Below are positions 42,844 through 51,227 of a stretch of DNA of 64,000 nt, piece by piece. The stretch is from Actinacidiphila epipremni (lineage in GTDB: Bacteria; Actinomycetota; Actinomycetes; Streptomycetales; Streptomycetaceae), in NCBI RefSeq assembly GCF_012034175.1, contig NZ_JAATEJ010000018.1, positions 116,423 through 180,422 on the forward strand. Reading direction: 5' to 3'. The first letter of the stretch is position 1, and every line of letters begins with the position of its first letter. The notes under the pieces were generated by a model that was not told the DNA's origin, ran no database searches, and was given only the letters and a program-made list of their open reading frames with translations. The position numbers were made by a program, and so were the translations under genes.

Positions 42844-43995
42844 ATGCACGCGCTGTTGCACGCGCTGTCGATCACCGGGTCCATGACCTGGGAGATCGCC
42901 TGGGCGCTGATCCTCGGCTTCGCCCTGTCCGCGGTCGTCCAGGCCGTGGTGCGCCGGTCCACCGTGGTCGCGCTGCTGGGCGACGACCGGCCCCGTACGC
43001 TGCTGACGGCCGCGGGGCTGGGCGTGGCGTCCTCGTCCTGCTCGTACGCCGCGGTCGCGCTGGCCCGGTCGCTGTTCCGCAAGGGCGCGGACTTCACTGC
43101 CGCGATGGCCTTCGAGATCGCCTCCACCAACCTGGTCGTGGAACTCGGGGTGATCCTCGCGCTGCTGATGGGCTGGCAGTTCACGGTGGCGGAGTTCGTC
43201 GGCGGTCCGGTGATGATCGTCGTGCTGGCGGTGCTCTTCCGGCTGCTGCTGAGCGACCGCCTGCTGCGCGCCGCCCGCCGGCAGGCCGAGCGGGGCGTGG
43301 CCGGGTCGATGGAGGGGCACGCGGCGATGGACATGTCCGTGCGGGGTGAGGGCTCCTTCGCCCGGCGGCTGCTGTCCGCCGAGGGTTTCACCGCGACCGC
43401 GCACGTCTTCGTCATGGAGTGGGCGGCGATCCTGCGCGACCTGGTCGTGGGGCTGCTCGTCGCCGGCGCGATCGCCGCGTGGGTGCCGGACTCCTTCTGG
43501 CGCGCCTTCTTCTTCGACGGCCACCCGTTCGCGTCCAAGGTGTGGGGCCCGCTGGTCGGCCCGCTGGTGGCGATCGCGTCCTTCGTCTGCTCCATCGGCA
43601 ATGTGCCGCTGGCGGTCGTGCTGTGGAAGGGCGGCATCAGCTTCGGCGGGGTCGTCGCGTTCGTCTTCGCCGACCTGCTGATCCTGCCCGTCCTGAACAT
43701 CTACCGGAAGTACTACGGCGCGCAGGCGGCCCTCTTCCTGCTCGGCACGTTCTACGTCGCGATGGTCGTGGCCGGATACGTCGTCGAGCTCGTCTTCGGC
43801 GGGCTCGGGCTGGTGCCCGACCAGGCCGGCGCCGAGGTGCCCGCGCAAGGCGTGCGGTGGGACTACACGACCTGGCTCAACATCGTCTTCCTGCTGCTCG
43901 CGGCGGTGCTGCTGGTGCGGTTCGCCCGGACGGGCGGCCCGGCGATGCTGCGGATGATGGGCGGCCCGCCGGACTCCCCCGGGCACGGCTCGTAG
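42844..43995 (+). CDS. ArsP-type permease
   Basis: A 383-residue integral membrane permease of the ArsP/DUF318 family, about eight to ten hydrophobic segments. The motif SSSCSYAAVALARSLFRKGADF is the family signature of metalloid/metal effluxers, and GPLVAIASFVCSIGNVPLAVVLW with GGVVAFVFADLLILPVL is the repeated second half. Members export trivalent organoarsenicals or divalent metals. The start is ATG 42844 with GAGG nine bases upstream. It stands alone downstream of the large gap; a MEGHAAMDMSV loop with His and Met could bind a soft metal. Confidence 0.82.
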   Translation: MHALLHALSITGSMTWEIAWALILGFALSAVVQAVVRRSTVVALLGDDRPRTLLTAAGLGVASSSCSYAAVALARSLFRKGADFTAAMAFEIASTNLVVELGVILALLMGWQFTVAEFVGGPVMIVVLAVLFRLLLSDRLLRAARRQAERGVAGSMEGHAAMDMSVRGEGSFARRLLSAEGFTATAHVFVMEWAAILRDLVVGLLVAGAIAAWVPDSFWRAFFFDGHPFASKVWGPLVGPLVAIASFVCSIGNVPLAVVLWKGGISFGGVVAFVFADLLILPVLNIYRKYYGAQAALFLLGTFYVAMVVAGYVVELVFGGLGLVPDQAGAEVPAQGVRWDYTTWLNIVFLLLAAVLLVRFARTGGPAMLRMMGGPPDSPGHGS

Positions 43996-44232
43996 CGCCG
44001 GGAACTCCCCGCGCCGGCCGGTGTCTTGCCGGGGCGCCGAGCACGGAGCTATGGTCCAGTCCAACAGTCAGGAGCTAGCAGCTACTAACCAGTCAGCTCA
44101 CCGGACCACCGCGCCGGTTGCCGGCGCCTCTCTCCTGACGTACCGCACAGCACTACGCCCTGCACGCAGGGCGGCAGGTCGCGTCTCCGGCCCCACACGG
44201 GCCGCACCTGACATCCTTGGAGGAAGTGCACC

Positions 44233-45783
44233 ATGCGAGCTTCACTGCGACGGCGGGCCAGACCCCGCCCCCTCCGGGCGGCGCTCGCCGTCGCCTCGGT
44301 ATGCGCCATGGCCCTGGCCGCCCTGTGGACCGGGCCGGGCACCGCGTCGGCCGCCGTAGCCACGCCCGGCACCATCGTGGGCGGCCAGAGCGGACGCTGC
44401 GTCGACGCCGCGGCAGCCGGCACCGCCAACGGGACGGTGGTGCAGATCTACGACTGCAACGGCACCGGCGCCCAGCAGTGGCAGGTCCGCTCCGACGGCT
44501 CCATCCTCAACCCCGCCTCCGGCCGCTGCCTGGACATCGTCTCCGGCGCCACCGCCAACGGCTCGCGCGCGCAGCTGTACGACTGCAACGGCACCGGCGC
44601 GCAGAAGTGGACCGTCAACGCCGCCGGCAGCATCACCAACCCGCAGTCCGGCCGCTGCCTGGACGCCAACGGCCAAGCCGACAGCTCCTACCTGCAGATC
44701 TGGGACTGCGCCGGCACCGCCAACCAGAAGTGGACGGTCAACGCCCCCGGCGGCGGCACCGGCGACCCCGCAGGCCCGGGCATCTGGAGCCAGGTGCGGG
44801 CGGGTTGGAACCTCGGGAACTCGTTCGACGCCACCCCGTGCGAGACCTGCTGGGGCAACCCCGCCACCACCAAGGCGATGATCGACACGATCGCCACCAA
44901 GTTCAACTTCCTGCGTATCCCGGTGACCTGGTATCCGCACCTGACCTCCGGCGCGCCCGGCTACACCGTCGACCCGACCTTCCTCGCCCGGCTCAAGCAG
45001 GTCGTGGACTGGGCGGTCGCCGACGGCATGTACGTCGACGTCAACATGCACCACGACGGCGGCGGCGACCAGTGGCTCATCCCCAGCGCCGCCCGGCTGC
45101 CGCAGGTCAGGCCGGAGTTCAACGCCATCTGGAAGCAGGTGGCCGGCTACTTCGGCGGCTACGACCAGCACCTGCTCTTCGAGGCGATGAACGAGCCGCA
45201 GGACGCCAACGGCGGCAACCGCTACGGCGGCGGCACGTCCGACAACTGGAGCGCGATCAACACCCTCAACCAGGACTTCGTCAACGACGTACGGGCGGCA
45301 GGCGGCAGCAACGCCACCCGCTGGCTGCTGGTCGTCCCCTACGGCGCCAACGCGCAGACCGGCGCGAACAACCTCGTCGTACCGAACGACAGCCATGTCG
45401 CGGTGTCCGTGCACACCTACAACCCGTGGTCCTTCTGCTCCACCACCGCGCCGAACTACACGACGTGGGACGGCTCGATGAACTACCTGCCGGACGGCGA
45501 CGTGAACAACGCCGACCGGCTGTTCAGCAGCCGCGGCATCCCGGTGGTGTGGACCGAGTTCGGCGCCACCGTCAAGCCGCTGGGCGGCGGGGACAACGCC
45601 GGCCAGGTCGCCGACTACGAGACCCACATCGCCTCGTACGCCAAGCAGTTCGGGCAGAAGACGATGGTGTGGGACAACAACAGCACCGGGCTCGGCGACG
45701 ACCAGTTCGGGCTGCTCGACCGCAGCACGCTCACCTGGCAGCGGCCCACCATCGTCAACCGGCTCTCGGCGGTCTACAACTGA
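44233..45783 (+). CDS. Secreted GH5 cellulase with N-terminal ricin-type lectin domain
   Basis: A 516-residue exported endoglucanase. Signal peptide 1-40. Residues 46-171 are a ricin B-like beta-trefoil (CBM13) with three QxW-type repeats (QQWQV, QKWTV, QKWTV) and Cys pairs (GRC...YDC). A short Gly/Pro linker leads to the GH5 barrel from about 185 (GWNLGNSFDA). The catalytic Glu321 lies in FEAMNEPQ and the nucleophile Glu442 in VVWTEFGA; HHDGGGDQW is also present. It cuts beta-1,4-glucan; the lectin is placed N-terminally. GGAGGAA eight bases upstream of ATG 44233. No CebR-type operator recognised upstream. Confidence 0.92.
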   Translation: MRASLRRRARPRPLRAALAVASVCAMALAALWTGPGTASAAVATPGTIVGGQSGRCVDAAAAGTANGTVVQIYDCNGTGAQQWQVRSDGSILNPASGRCLDIVSGATANGSRAQLYDCNGTGAQKWTVNAAGSITNPQSGRCLDANGQADSSYLQIWDCAGTANQKWTVNAPGGGTGDPAGPGIWSQVRAGWNLGNSFDATPCETCWGNPATTKAMIDTIATKFNFLRIPVTWYPHLTSGAPGYTVDPTFLARLKQVVDWAVADGMYVDVNMHHDGGGDQWLIPSAARLPQVRPEFNAIWKQVAGYFGGYDQHLLFEAMNEPQDANGGNRYGGGTSDNWSAINTLNQDFVNDVRAAGGSNATRWLLVVPYGANAQTGANNLVVPNDSHVAVSVHTYNPWSFCSTTAPNYTTWDGSMNYLPDGDVNNADRLFSSRGIPVVWTEFGATVKPLGGGDNAGQVADYETHIASYAKQFGQKTMVWDNNSTGLGDDQFGLLDRSTLTWQRPTIVNRLSAVYN

Positions 45784-45794
45784 CCTCCGACGGC

Positions 45795-45823
45795 CCGGCA
45801 GCACCGGCCGTACGGCCTGCCGG
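45795..45823. terminator. Hairpin after the cellulase gene
   Basis: CCGGCAG (45795-45801) pairs with CTGCCGG (45817-45823), with a second palindrome GGCCGTACGGCC in the loop. It begins 12 bases after the cellulase stop. Confidence 0.5.
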
Positions 45824-45893
45824 CGCCTACCATGGCGCTGGTCGGCCGCGGACGCCGGCCGGCGCACCACGACAGGACAGGAGAAGCCCGGGT

Positions 45894-46520
45894 ATGAGCG
45901 GGGAGGCCCCCACGTACCGCCGTGACCGTCCCCGGCTGCCCGGCCCCGAGCGGCGCCGGCAGATCATGGAGGTCACCTCGGGCCTGATCGCCGAACGGGG
46001 CTTCTGGGGCATGTCGATGCAGGACGTCGCCGACCGCTGCGGGCTGACGGTGCCCGGCGTGCTGCGCCATGTCGGCTCCAAATCCGGGCTGTTGACGTCC
46101 GTGCTGGCCTACCGCGACCTGGAGGACGCCCGCTCGCTGCGGGCCGCCCTGGGCGTGGGCGAGGACCAGGTGCCCGACGAGTGGTCCCAAGTGCGGCCGG
46201 CCGGGGTGGACTTGCGCAGCCTGTGCCTGGCGACGGTGCGCCGCAACGCCGAACAGCCGGAGATCGTCCGGCTGTTCGCCGTTCTCGAAGCGGAGTCCCT
46301 GACCCCGAGCCACCCGGCCCACGACTACTTCGTCAGGCGCCAGCGCCAGGCGGTGGCCGCCTTCGCCGCCCTCGCCGCGGACGTCAGCGACGAGCCGGAC
46401 GCGCTGGCCCGGCACGTCGTGGCGATGATGGACGGCCTCCAGCTCCAGTGGCTGCGCGACCCGTCCATCGACCTGGTCGCCGCCTGGCAGGCCGCGGCCG
46501 AGGTGCTCTTCGGCGGCTGA
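45894..46520 (+). CDS. TetR-family regulator
   Basis: A 208-residue repressor. Helix-turn-helix: RRQIMEVTSGLIAERGFWGMSMQDVADRCGLTVPGVLRHVGSKSGLL (residues about 21-67). The ligand domain follows, with the C-terminal MMDGLQLQWLRDPSIDLVAAW typical of the TetR_C_6-like class. It starts at ATG 45894 with AGGAGA about nine bases upstream. Its target may be the cellulase or another gene; no operator palindrome was identified. It converges with the flavohemoglobin gene, 15 bases between stops. Confidence 0.88.
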   Translation: MSGEAPTYRRDRPRLPGPERRRQIMEVTSGLIAERGFWGMSMQDVADRCGLTVPGVLRHVGSKSGLLTSVLAYRDLEDARSLRAALGVGEDQVPDEWSQVRPAGVDLRSLCLATVRRNAEQPEIVRLFAVLEAESLTPSHPAHDYFVRRQRQAVAAFAALAADVSDEPDALARHVVAMMDGLQLQWLRDPSIDLVAAWQAAAEVLFGG

Positions 46521-46535
46521 GCGGGCCGCGGGTGC

Positions 46536-47780
46536 TCAGGCGGCGCCCGCCGCCGGGAGTTCCGCGGTACGCCACAGGTCGGGGCCGAAGACCTCGTAGT
46601 GGACGGCCGCCGGGTCCAGGCCCGCGGCGAGCAACTGGCCGCGTACCGCGCGCATGAAGGGCAGCGGCCCGCACAGGTAGGCGGTGGTCCCGGCGGGCAG
46701 GGGCAGGCCGGTGAGGTCCGCGCGGCCCTGGCGTACCGGGTGGCCGGCCACGGCGTCCGGTGCGCCGGCGGCGTCCTCGTACCACACGTGGAAGGCGGCG
46801 CCCGGCAGCCGGCCGACGAGCTCGGCGTGCTCCTCGCGGTGGGCGTGGGCGGCGGGCGAGCGGTCGGCGTGCACGACGGTGACCGGGCGGCGGGCGGAGG
46901 TCAGGGCGAGGTGGTCGAGCATGGCCAGCATCGGGGTGACGCCGATGCCCGCGGAGGCCAGCAGGACCGGGCTGTCGCCGTCGGGCAGCACGAGGTCGCC
47001 GAAGGGGCGGGAGACCCGCAGCAGGTCGCCCTCCCGGGCGTGGGCGTGCAGCCGGCCGGAGACCTCGCCGTCGGGCCGGGCGGGGGAGCCCGTGGTGCCG
47101 CGTTCGCGCTTGACGGTGATGCGCCAGGTCTTGCGGTCCGGGGCGGCGGACAGGCTGTACTGCCGGATCTGCCGGGCGCCGTCGGGCAGTTCGACCTGGA
47201 CGCTGACGTACTGCCCGGGTCCGAAGGGCTCGGTGGGCAGGCCGTCGGTCCTGCGCAGGGTGAGGGAGACCGCGTCGTCGCCCTGCCGGGTGCGGCCGGC
47301 GATCTCCATCTCGCGCCAGACGTCGCCCTCGGCCACGCCGGCCCGCGCGTAGAGCCCGGCCTCGATCGCGACCAGGGCGTTGGCCATCAGCCAGTAGACC
47401 TCCCGCCAGGCCGCCGCGACCTGCGGCGTCACCGCGTCGCCCAGCACCTCGCCCACGGCGTCCAGCAGATGGCGGCCGACCAGGGCGTACTGGTCGGCGG
47501 TGACGCCCAGCGACGCGTGCTTGTGGGCGATCCGGCCCAGCAGCGCGTCCGGCCGCTCGCCGGGGCGTTCCACCAGCAGCGCGGCGAAGGCGGCGACGGC
47601 GCCGGCCAGCGCCTGGCGCTGGGTGCCGCTGGCCTGGTTGGCCCGGTTGAACAGGTCGCGCAGCAGCTCGGGGCGGTCGTCGAAGAGCCGGCGGTAGAAG
47701 GCCGCGGTGATCGCGTCGAGGGAGCCGGCCACGGCCGGGAGGGTGGCGCGGACGACGGGCAGGGACTGCGCGGAGAGCAC
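46536..47780 (-). CDS. hmp: Flavohemoglobin, nitric oxide dioxygenase
   Basis: A 414-residue flavohemoprotein converting NO to nitrate with O2 and NAD(P)H. The globin domain (1-140) has the proximal His in RIAHKHASLGV. The FAD domain carries the RQYSLS motif, and the NAD domain has GIGVTPML and YLCGPLPFM. The length is normal. It starts at GTG 47780 with AAGGAG six bases upstream. The NsrR operator at 47792-47814 sits 12 bases upstream of the start, and the nsrR gene follows 152 bases further up on the same strand. Together they form the usual NO-detoxification module. Confidence 0.93.
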   Translation of the reverse strand: MLSAQSLPVVRATLPAVAGSLDAITAAFYRRLFDDRPELLRDLFNRANQASGTQRQALAGAVAAFAALLVERPGERPDALLGRIAHKHASLGVTADQYALVGRHLLDAVGEVLGDAVTPQVAAAWREVYWLMANALVAIEAGLYARAGVAEGDVWREMEIAGRTRQGDDAVSLTLRRTDGLPTEPFGPGQYVSVQVELPDGARQIRQYSLSAAPDRKTWRITVKRERGTTGSPARPDGEVSGRLHAHAREGDLLRVSRPFGDLVLPDGDSPVLLASAGIGVTPMLAMLDHLALTSARRPVTVVHADRSPAAHAHREEHAELVGRLPGAAFHVWYEDAAGAPDAVAGHPVRQGRADLTGLPLPAGTTAYLCGPLPFMRAVRGQLLAAGLDPAAVHYEVFGPDLWRTAELPAAGAA

Positions 47781-47791
47781 AGCGGGCTCCT

Positions 47792-47814
47792 TTTCTGCAT
47801 CTGAGATGCCGATT
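47792..47814. promoter_or_regulatory. NsrR operator of hmp
   Basis: The 13-bp core GCATCTGAGATGC (47797-47809) is a perfect inverted repeat around one base. The flanks fit an 11-1-11 NsrR site (AA and TT ends in the reverse strand). The identical 13-bp core recurs at the nsrR promoter. It overlaps the region just upstream of the Shine-Dalgarno. Confidence 0.85.
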
Positions 47815-47932
47815 ATCGGGCGGGCCGGGCAGGCAGGGCGCAGCGCGAGGCAGCGCGCGGGCCGCGGGGCCGACGCCTACGGGGGGGGTGGGATGCCGGA
47901 CCCGGGGTTCGGGAAGGGGTCCGGGGAGGGCG

Positions 47933-48379
47933 TCAGGAGGGGGGCGGCCCGGTCAGGGAGAGCAGGACGGGGCCGGTGGGCGAGGAGACGAGGTCCTGGA
48001 CGGTGAGCCGGTCCAGCGAGGCGTAGAAGGCCAGTTGGGCCTCGCGCAGCGCGTGCCGCAGCCGGCAGCCGGCGGCCAGCGGGCACGGGCTCGGCCCCTC
48101 GCAGGCGACCGGCTCGCGGTCCGCGCCCTCCAGCGCGCGGACCAGTTCGCCGACCGGGGCCCGCCGGCCCCGCTCGGTCAGCGCCAGCCCGCCGCCCCGG
48201 CCGCGCCGGGACTCGACGACGCCGAGGTGCTGGAGGTGGGCGATCGCCTTCGCGGTGTGCGTGTACGGCACGCGCATCGCCTCGGCGACCTCCTTGGTGG
48301 TCATCAGCTCGTGGCCGTCGGCGACGGCCAGCCGCATGGCCGCGCGCAGTGCCAGATCCGTGTACTTGGTCAGCTGCAC
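47933..48379 (-). CDS. nsrR: NsrR, Rrf2-family NO-sensing repressor
   Basis: A 148-residue Rrf2 regulator with a [4Fe-4S] cluster that represses NO detoxification genes until the cluster reacts with NO. The cluster ligands match the known S. coelicolor set: Asp8 in LTKYTDLALRA and Cys93, Cys99 and Cys105 in CEGPSPCPLAAGC. The wHTH covers residues 1-70. I start at GTG 48379 (VQLTKYTDL); an in-frame ATG at 48415 lies within the operator and is not used. No strong Shine-Dalgarno is visible. The operator at 48396-48418 implies autoregulation. Confidence 0.93.
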   Translation of the reverse strand: MQLTKYTDLALRAAMRLAVADGHELMTTKEVAEAMRVPYTHTAKAIAHLQHLGVVESRRGRGGGLALTERGRRAPVGELVRALEGADREPVACEGPSPCPLAAGCRLRHALREAQLAFYASLDRLTVQDLVSSPTGPVLLSLTGPPPS

Positions 48380-48395
48380 GGACAGCAGGTTATCG

Positions 48396-48418
48396 AATGC
48401 GCATCTGAGATGCATATT
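48396..48418. promoter_or_regulatory. NsrR operator of nsrR
   Basis: The same GCATCTGAGATGC core (48401-48413) as at hmp, with AT-rich ends giving the 11-1-11 form (AATGC at the left, CATATT at the right). It lies 16 bases upstream of the nsrR start codon. Confidence 0.85.
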
Positions 48419-48460
48419 TGGGGGGCGTGACTCCCGCCACCGCCGGCCGGGACGCGGCGC

Positions 48461-49867
48461 TCAGTCCCCGCGGAGCAGGTCGCCGACCGCGCGGATGCCC
48501 TCGGCGATGGCCCGCTCCCCCACCGCGCCGAAGCCCAGGACCAGGCGGGCGGGGGCCGGGGTGGGCGCGGTGTGGCAGGCGCTCATGCCGTGCAGGCCCA
48601 CCGCGCGGGCGCGGGCGGCGGTGATGACGCCGTGTTCGGTGACGCCCGCCGGGAGGTGGGCCACGGCGTGGAAGCCGGCGGCCAGCCCCGTCACGGCGAC
48701 CGCGGGGGCGTGCTCGGCCAGCGCCGCCAGCAGGACGGCCCGGCGGGCGGCGTAGAGGGCGCGCATCCGGCGCAGGTGGCGGTCGAAGCGGCCGGACGCC
48801 ACCAGCCCGGCGAGCGCGAGCTGGTCGAGCACCGGGGTGCCGCGGTCGTCGAGGTGCTTGTGCTCGGCGACGGCCGCGGTGAGGGCCGGCGGGCACAGCA
48901 TCCAGCCGAGGCGCAGGGCGGGGGCGAGGGATTTGCTGACGGTGCCGATGGAGACGACCCGGTCGGGCGCGAGGCCCTGGAGCGCGCCGACCGGCTCGCG
49001 GTCGTAGCGGAACTCGGCGTCGTAGTCGTCCTCGATGACGAAGCCGTCCCGCTCCCGGGCCCACCGGGTCAGCTCCAGCCGGCGCTCGGGGGCCAGGACG
49101 ACGCCGGTGGGCCACTGGTGCGCGGGGGTGACGACGACGGCCCGGGCGCCGGTCGCGGCCAGCGCCCGTACGTCGATGCCGTCGTCGTCGACGGGGACCG
49201 GGACCAGGGACATGCCCGCGCGGGCGGCGGCAGCGGTGACGGTCGCCGGCGAGCCGGGGTTCTCGTACGCCACCGTGCGCACGCCGCCGGCGGCCAGGAC
49301 CCGCAGCGCCAGGCTCAGGCCCTGGGCGTAGCCGTTGCAGACGACCAGGTGCTCGGGGTCGGCGGCGGCGGCGCGCACCCGGCGCAGATAGCCGGCCATG
49401 GTCTCGCGCAGGACCGGGTTGCCGCGCCGGTCGCCGTAGTCGAGCGCGGCGGTCGGCATGGTGCGGGCGGCCTCGCGCATCGCCCGCAGCCAGTCCTGGA
49501 AGGGGAAGGAGCGCAGGTCCGGCACGCCCCAGCGGAAGTCGGCGAGCAGCGGTGGCGCGGCCGGCGCTCCGGCCGGCGCGGCGGGGGCGGCGGTCGCGCC
49601 GGCGGCGACCCGGGTGGCGGAGCCGGGGCGGGTCACCAGGTAGCCCTCGGCCTGGAGTTGGGCGTAGCACTCCTGCACCAGGCCGCGGGACAGGCCAAGG
49701 GTGCGCGACAGCTCCCGGGAGGAGGGCAGGCGCTCGCCGATGTGCAGCCGGCCGGTCCTGATCGCGTCCCGGAGCGCCTGCTCCAGCTGGACGCGCAGCG
49801 GCCGGCCGTCGGACCGGTCGACGGCCAGCAGCAGCTCGGGCGACGAACCGGACCACTCCACGGGCAC
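48461..49867 (-). CDS. MocR-type PLP-dependent regulator
   Basis: A 468-residue fusion of a GntR winged helix (RVQLEQALRDAIRTGRLHIGERLPSSRELSRTLGLSRGLVQECYAQL, residues about 24-70) with a class-I aminotransferase domain. The PLP-binding Lys is in IGTVSKSLAPALRLG, and IEDDYDAEFRYDREP holds the conserved Asp-Tyr. Such proteins, like PdxR and GabR, bind PLP or an amino acid as ligand. The start is GTG 49867; TAAGAT is eight bases upstream, consistent with a leaderless transcript. It diverges from an MFS gene 47 bases away, which it probably regulates. Confidence 0.9.
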   Translation of the reverse strand: MPVEWSGSSPELLLAVDRSDGRPLRVQLEQALRDAIRTGRLHIGERLPSSRELSRTLGLSRGLVQECYAQLQAEGYLVTRPGSATRVAAGATAAPAAPAGAPAAPPLLADFRWGVPDLRSFPFQDWLRAMREAARTMPTAALDYGDRRGNPVLRETMAGYLRRVRAAAADPEHLVVCNGYAQGLSLALRVLAAGGVRTVAYENPGSPATVTAAAARAGMSLVPVPVDDDGIDVRALAATGARAVVVTPAHQWPTGVVLAPERRLELTRWARERDGFVIEDDYDAEFRYDREPVGALQGLAPDRVVSIGTVSKSLAPALRLGWMLCPPALTAAVAEHKHLDDRGTPVLDQLALAGLVASGRFDRHLRRMRALYAARRAVLLAALAEHAPAVAVTGLAAGFHAVAHLPAGVTEHGVITAARARAVGLHGMSACHTAPTPAPARLVLGFGAVGERAIAEGIRAVGDLLRGD

Positions 49868-49914
49868 GGAACCGGATCTTACCGGCGGGTCCGCGGGGCG
49901 CTTAGCGTCCTTCC

Positions 49915-51126
49915 GTGACCAAGATCCTCGACCCGTGCGACGTGTCGCGGCCGACGCGACCGCCCCTGGTGACGCGGCCGTTGCTGCTGCGCTTCGTGTC
50001 GCTGCTGGGCTCGGCGACGAGCTTCTACCTGCTGCTGTCCGTCGTCCCGGCCTACGCGACGGCCGGCGGCGGGGGCGGCGGGGCGGCGGGCCTGGCCACC
50101 GGGGCGCTGATGTTCGCCACGGTCGCCGGGGAGCTGGCCACGCCCGCCCTGGTCAACCGGTTCGGCTACCGGGTGGTGCTGGCCGCGGGGCTGGTGCTGA
50201 TGGGGGCGCCGGCGCTGGCGCTGGGTGCCTCGGACGGCCTGGGGTGGATCGTCGCGGTGTGCCTGGTGCGCGGGGTGGGCTTCGCGTTCACGGTGGTGGC
50301 GGGCGGGGCGCTCACGGCCGAGCTCATCCCCGCCGAGCGCCGGGGCGAGGGGCTGGCACTGGTCGGGCTGGTCTCCGGGGTGCCGTCGCTGGTGGCGCTG
50401 CCGCTGGGGGTGTGGCTGGCGGCGCACGCCGGTTACGGCCCGGTCTTCGTCGCGGCGGGCGTGGCCGCGCTCGGGGTGCTCCTCGCGGTGCCGGGCCTGC
50501 CGGACCGCGCGCCCGCGCAGGGGCGTCCGCTCGGGGTCGCGGCCGGGCTGCGGGCGCCGGGGCTGATGCGGCCGTGCCTGGTCTTCGCCGCCACGACGGT
50601 GACGGCGGGGATCGTCGTGACGTTCCTGCCGCTCGCGGTGCCGGCGTCGTCGGCGGGCCTGGTCTCGGTGGCGCTGTTCGCGCAGCCGGCCGCGGCGACC
50701 GCGGCCCGCTGGCTCGCGGGCCGGTACGGCGACCGGCGCGGCCCCGACCGGCTGGTCGTGCCCGGGCTGCTGCTGTCGGCGGCCGGCACGCTGCTCATGG
50801 CGCCGACCGGCAGCCGGGCCGCGGTGCTGGCCGGGGCGACGCTGTTCGGCGTGGGCTTCGGCGTCGCGCAGAACGCGACGCTGACGCTGATGTACGCGCG
50901 GGTGCCCGCGTCGGGTTACGGCACCGTGAGCGCGCTGTGGAACTTCGCGTACGACGGCGGCATGGGCGCGGGGGCGCTCGCCTTCGGCTGGCTCGCGGCG
51001 GGCACCGGCTACCCGTGGGCGTTCGCGCTGACCGGGGCGGCGATGCTGACGGCCCTGGCCCCCGCCGTACGCGACCGGCGCGCCGGGACCGGGCACGTAC
51101 CGGCCGGGACGCTGCCGGCGCCGTGA
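49915..51126 (+). CDS. MFS transporter (12-helix)
   Basis: A 403-residue major facilitator with about 12 hydrophobic segments; ALMFATVAGELATPALVNRFGYRVVL is the characteristic first loop and PAERRGEGLALVG lies in the central region. The substrate is not evident; related drug:proton antiporters are common. The start is GTG 49915; no Shine-Dalgarno, but TAGCGT six bases upstream suggests a leaderless transcript. It diverges from the MocR-type regulator. Confidence 0.85.
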   Translation: MTKILDPCDVSRPTRPPLVTRPLLLRFVSLLGSATSFYLLLSVVPAYATAGGGGGGAAGLATGALMFATVAGELATPALVNRFGYRVVLAAGLVLMGAPALALGASDGLGWIVAVCLVRGVGFAFTVVAGGALTAELIPAERRGEGLALVGLVSGVPSLVALPLGVWLAAHAGYGPVFVAAGVAALGVLLAVPGLPDRAPAQGRPLGVAAGLRAPGLMRPCLVFAATTVTAGIVVTFLPLAVPASSAGLVSVALFAQPAAATAARWLAGRYGDRRGPDRLVVPGLLLSAAGTLLMAPTGSRAAVLAGATLFGVGFGVAQNATLTLMYARVPASGYGTVSALWNFAYDGGMGAGALAFGWLAAGTGYPWAFALTGAAMLTALAPAVRDRRAGTGHVPAGTLPAP

Positions 51127-51227
51127 GGGCGTCCGCGATCATGGGGCGTGCGACGCCGCAGGCCGCCCAGACCTTCGAGACCGTGGCGGCCCCGGGAACG
51201 GCCGGGGCCGCGGAGGCAGGAGTGCAC

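Noticed and set aside
44217..46520. A 767-codon frame across the cellulase gene into the TetR gene
   Set aside because: The left part is the cellulase gene in the wrong frame; only the portion from 45894 is real.
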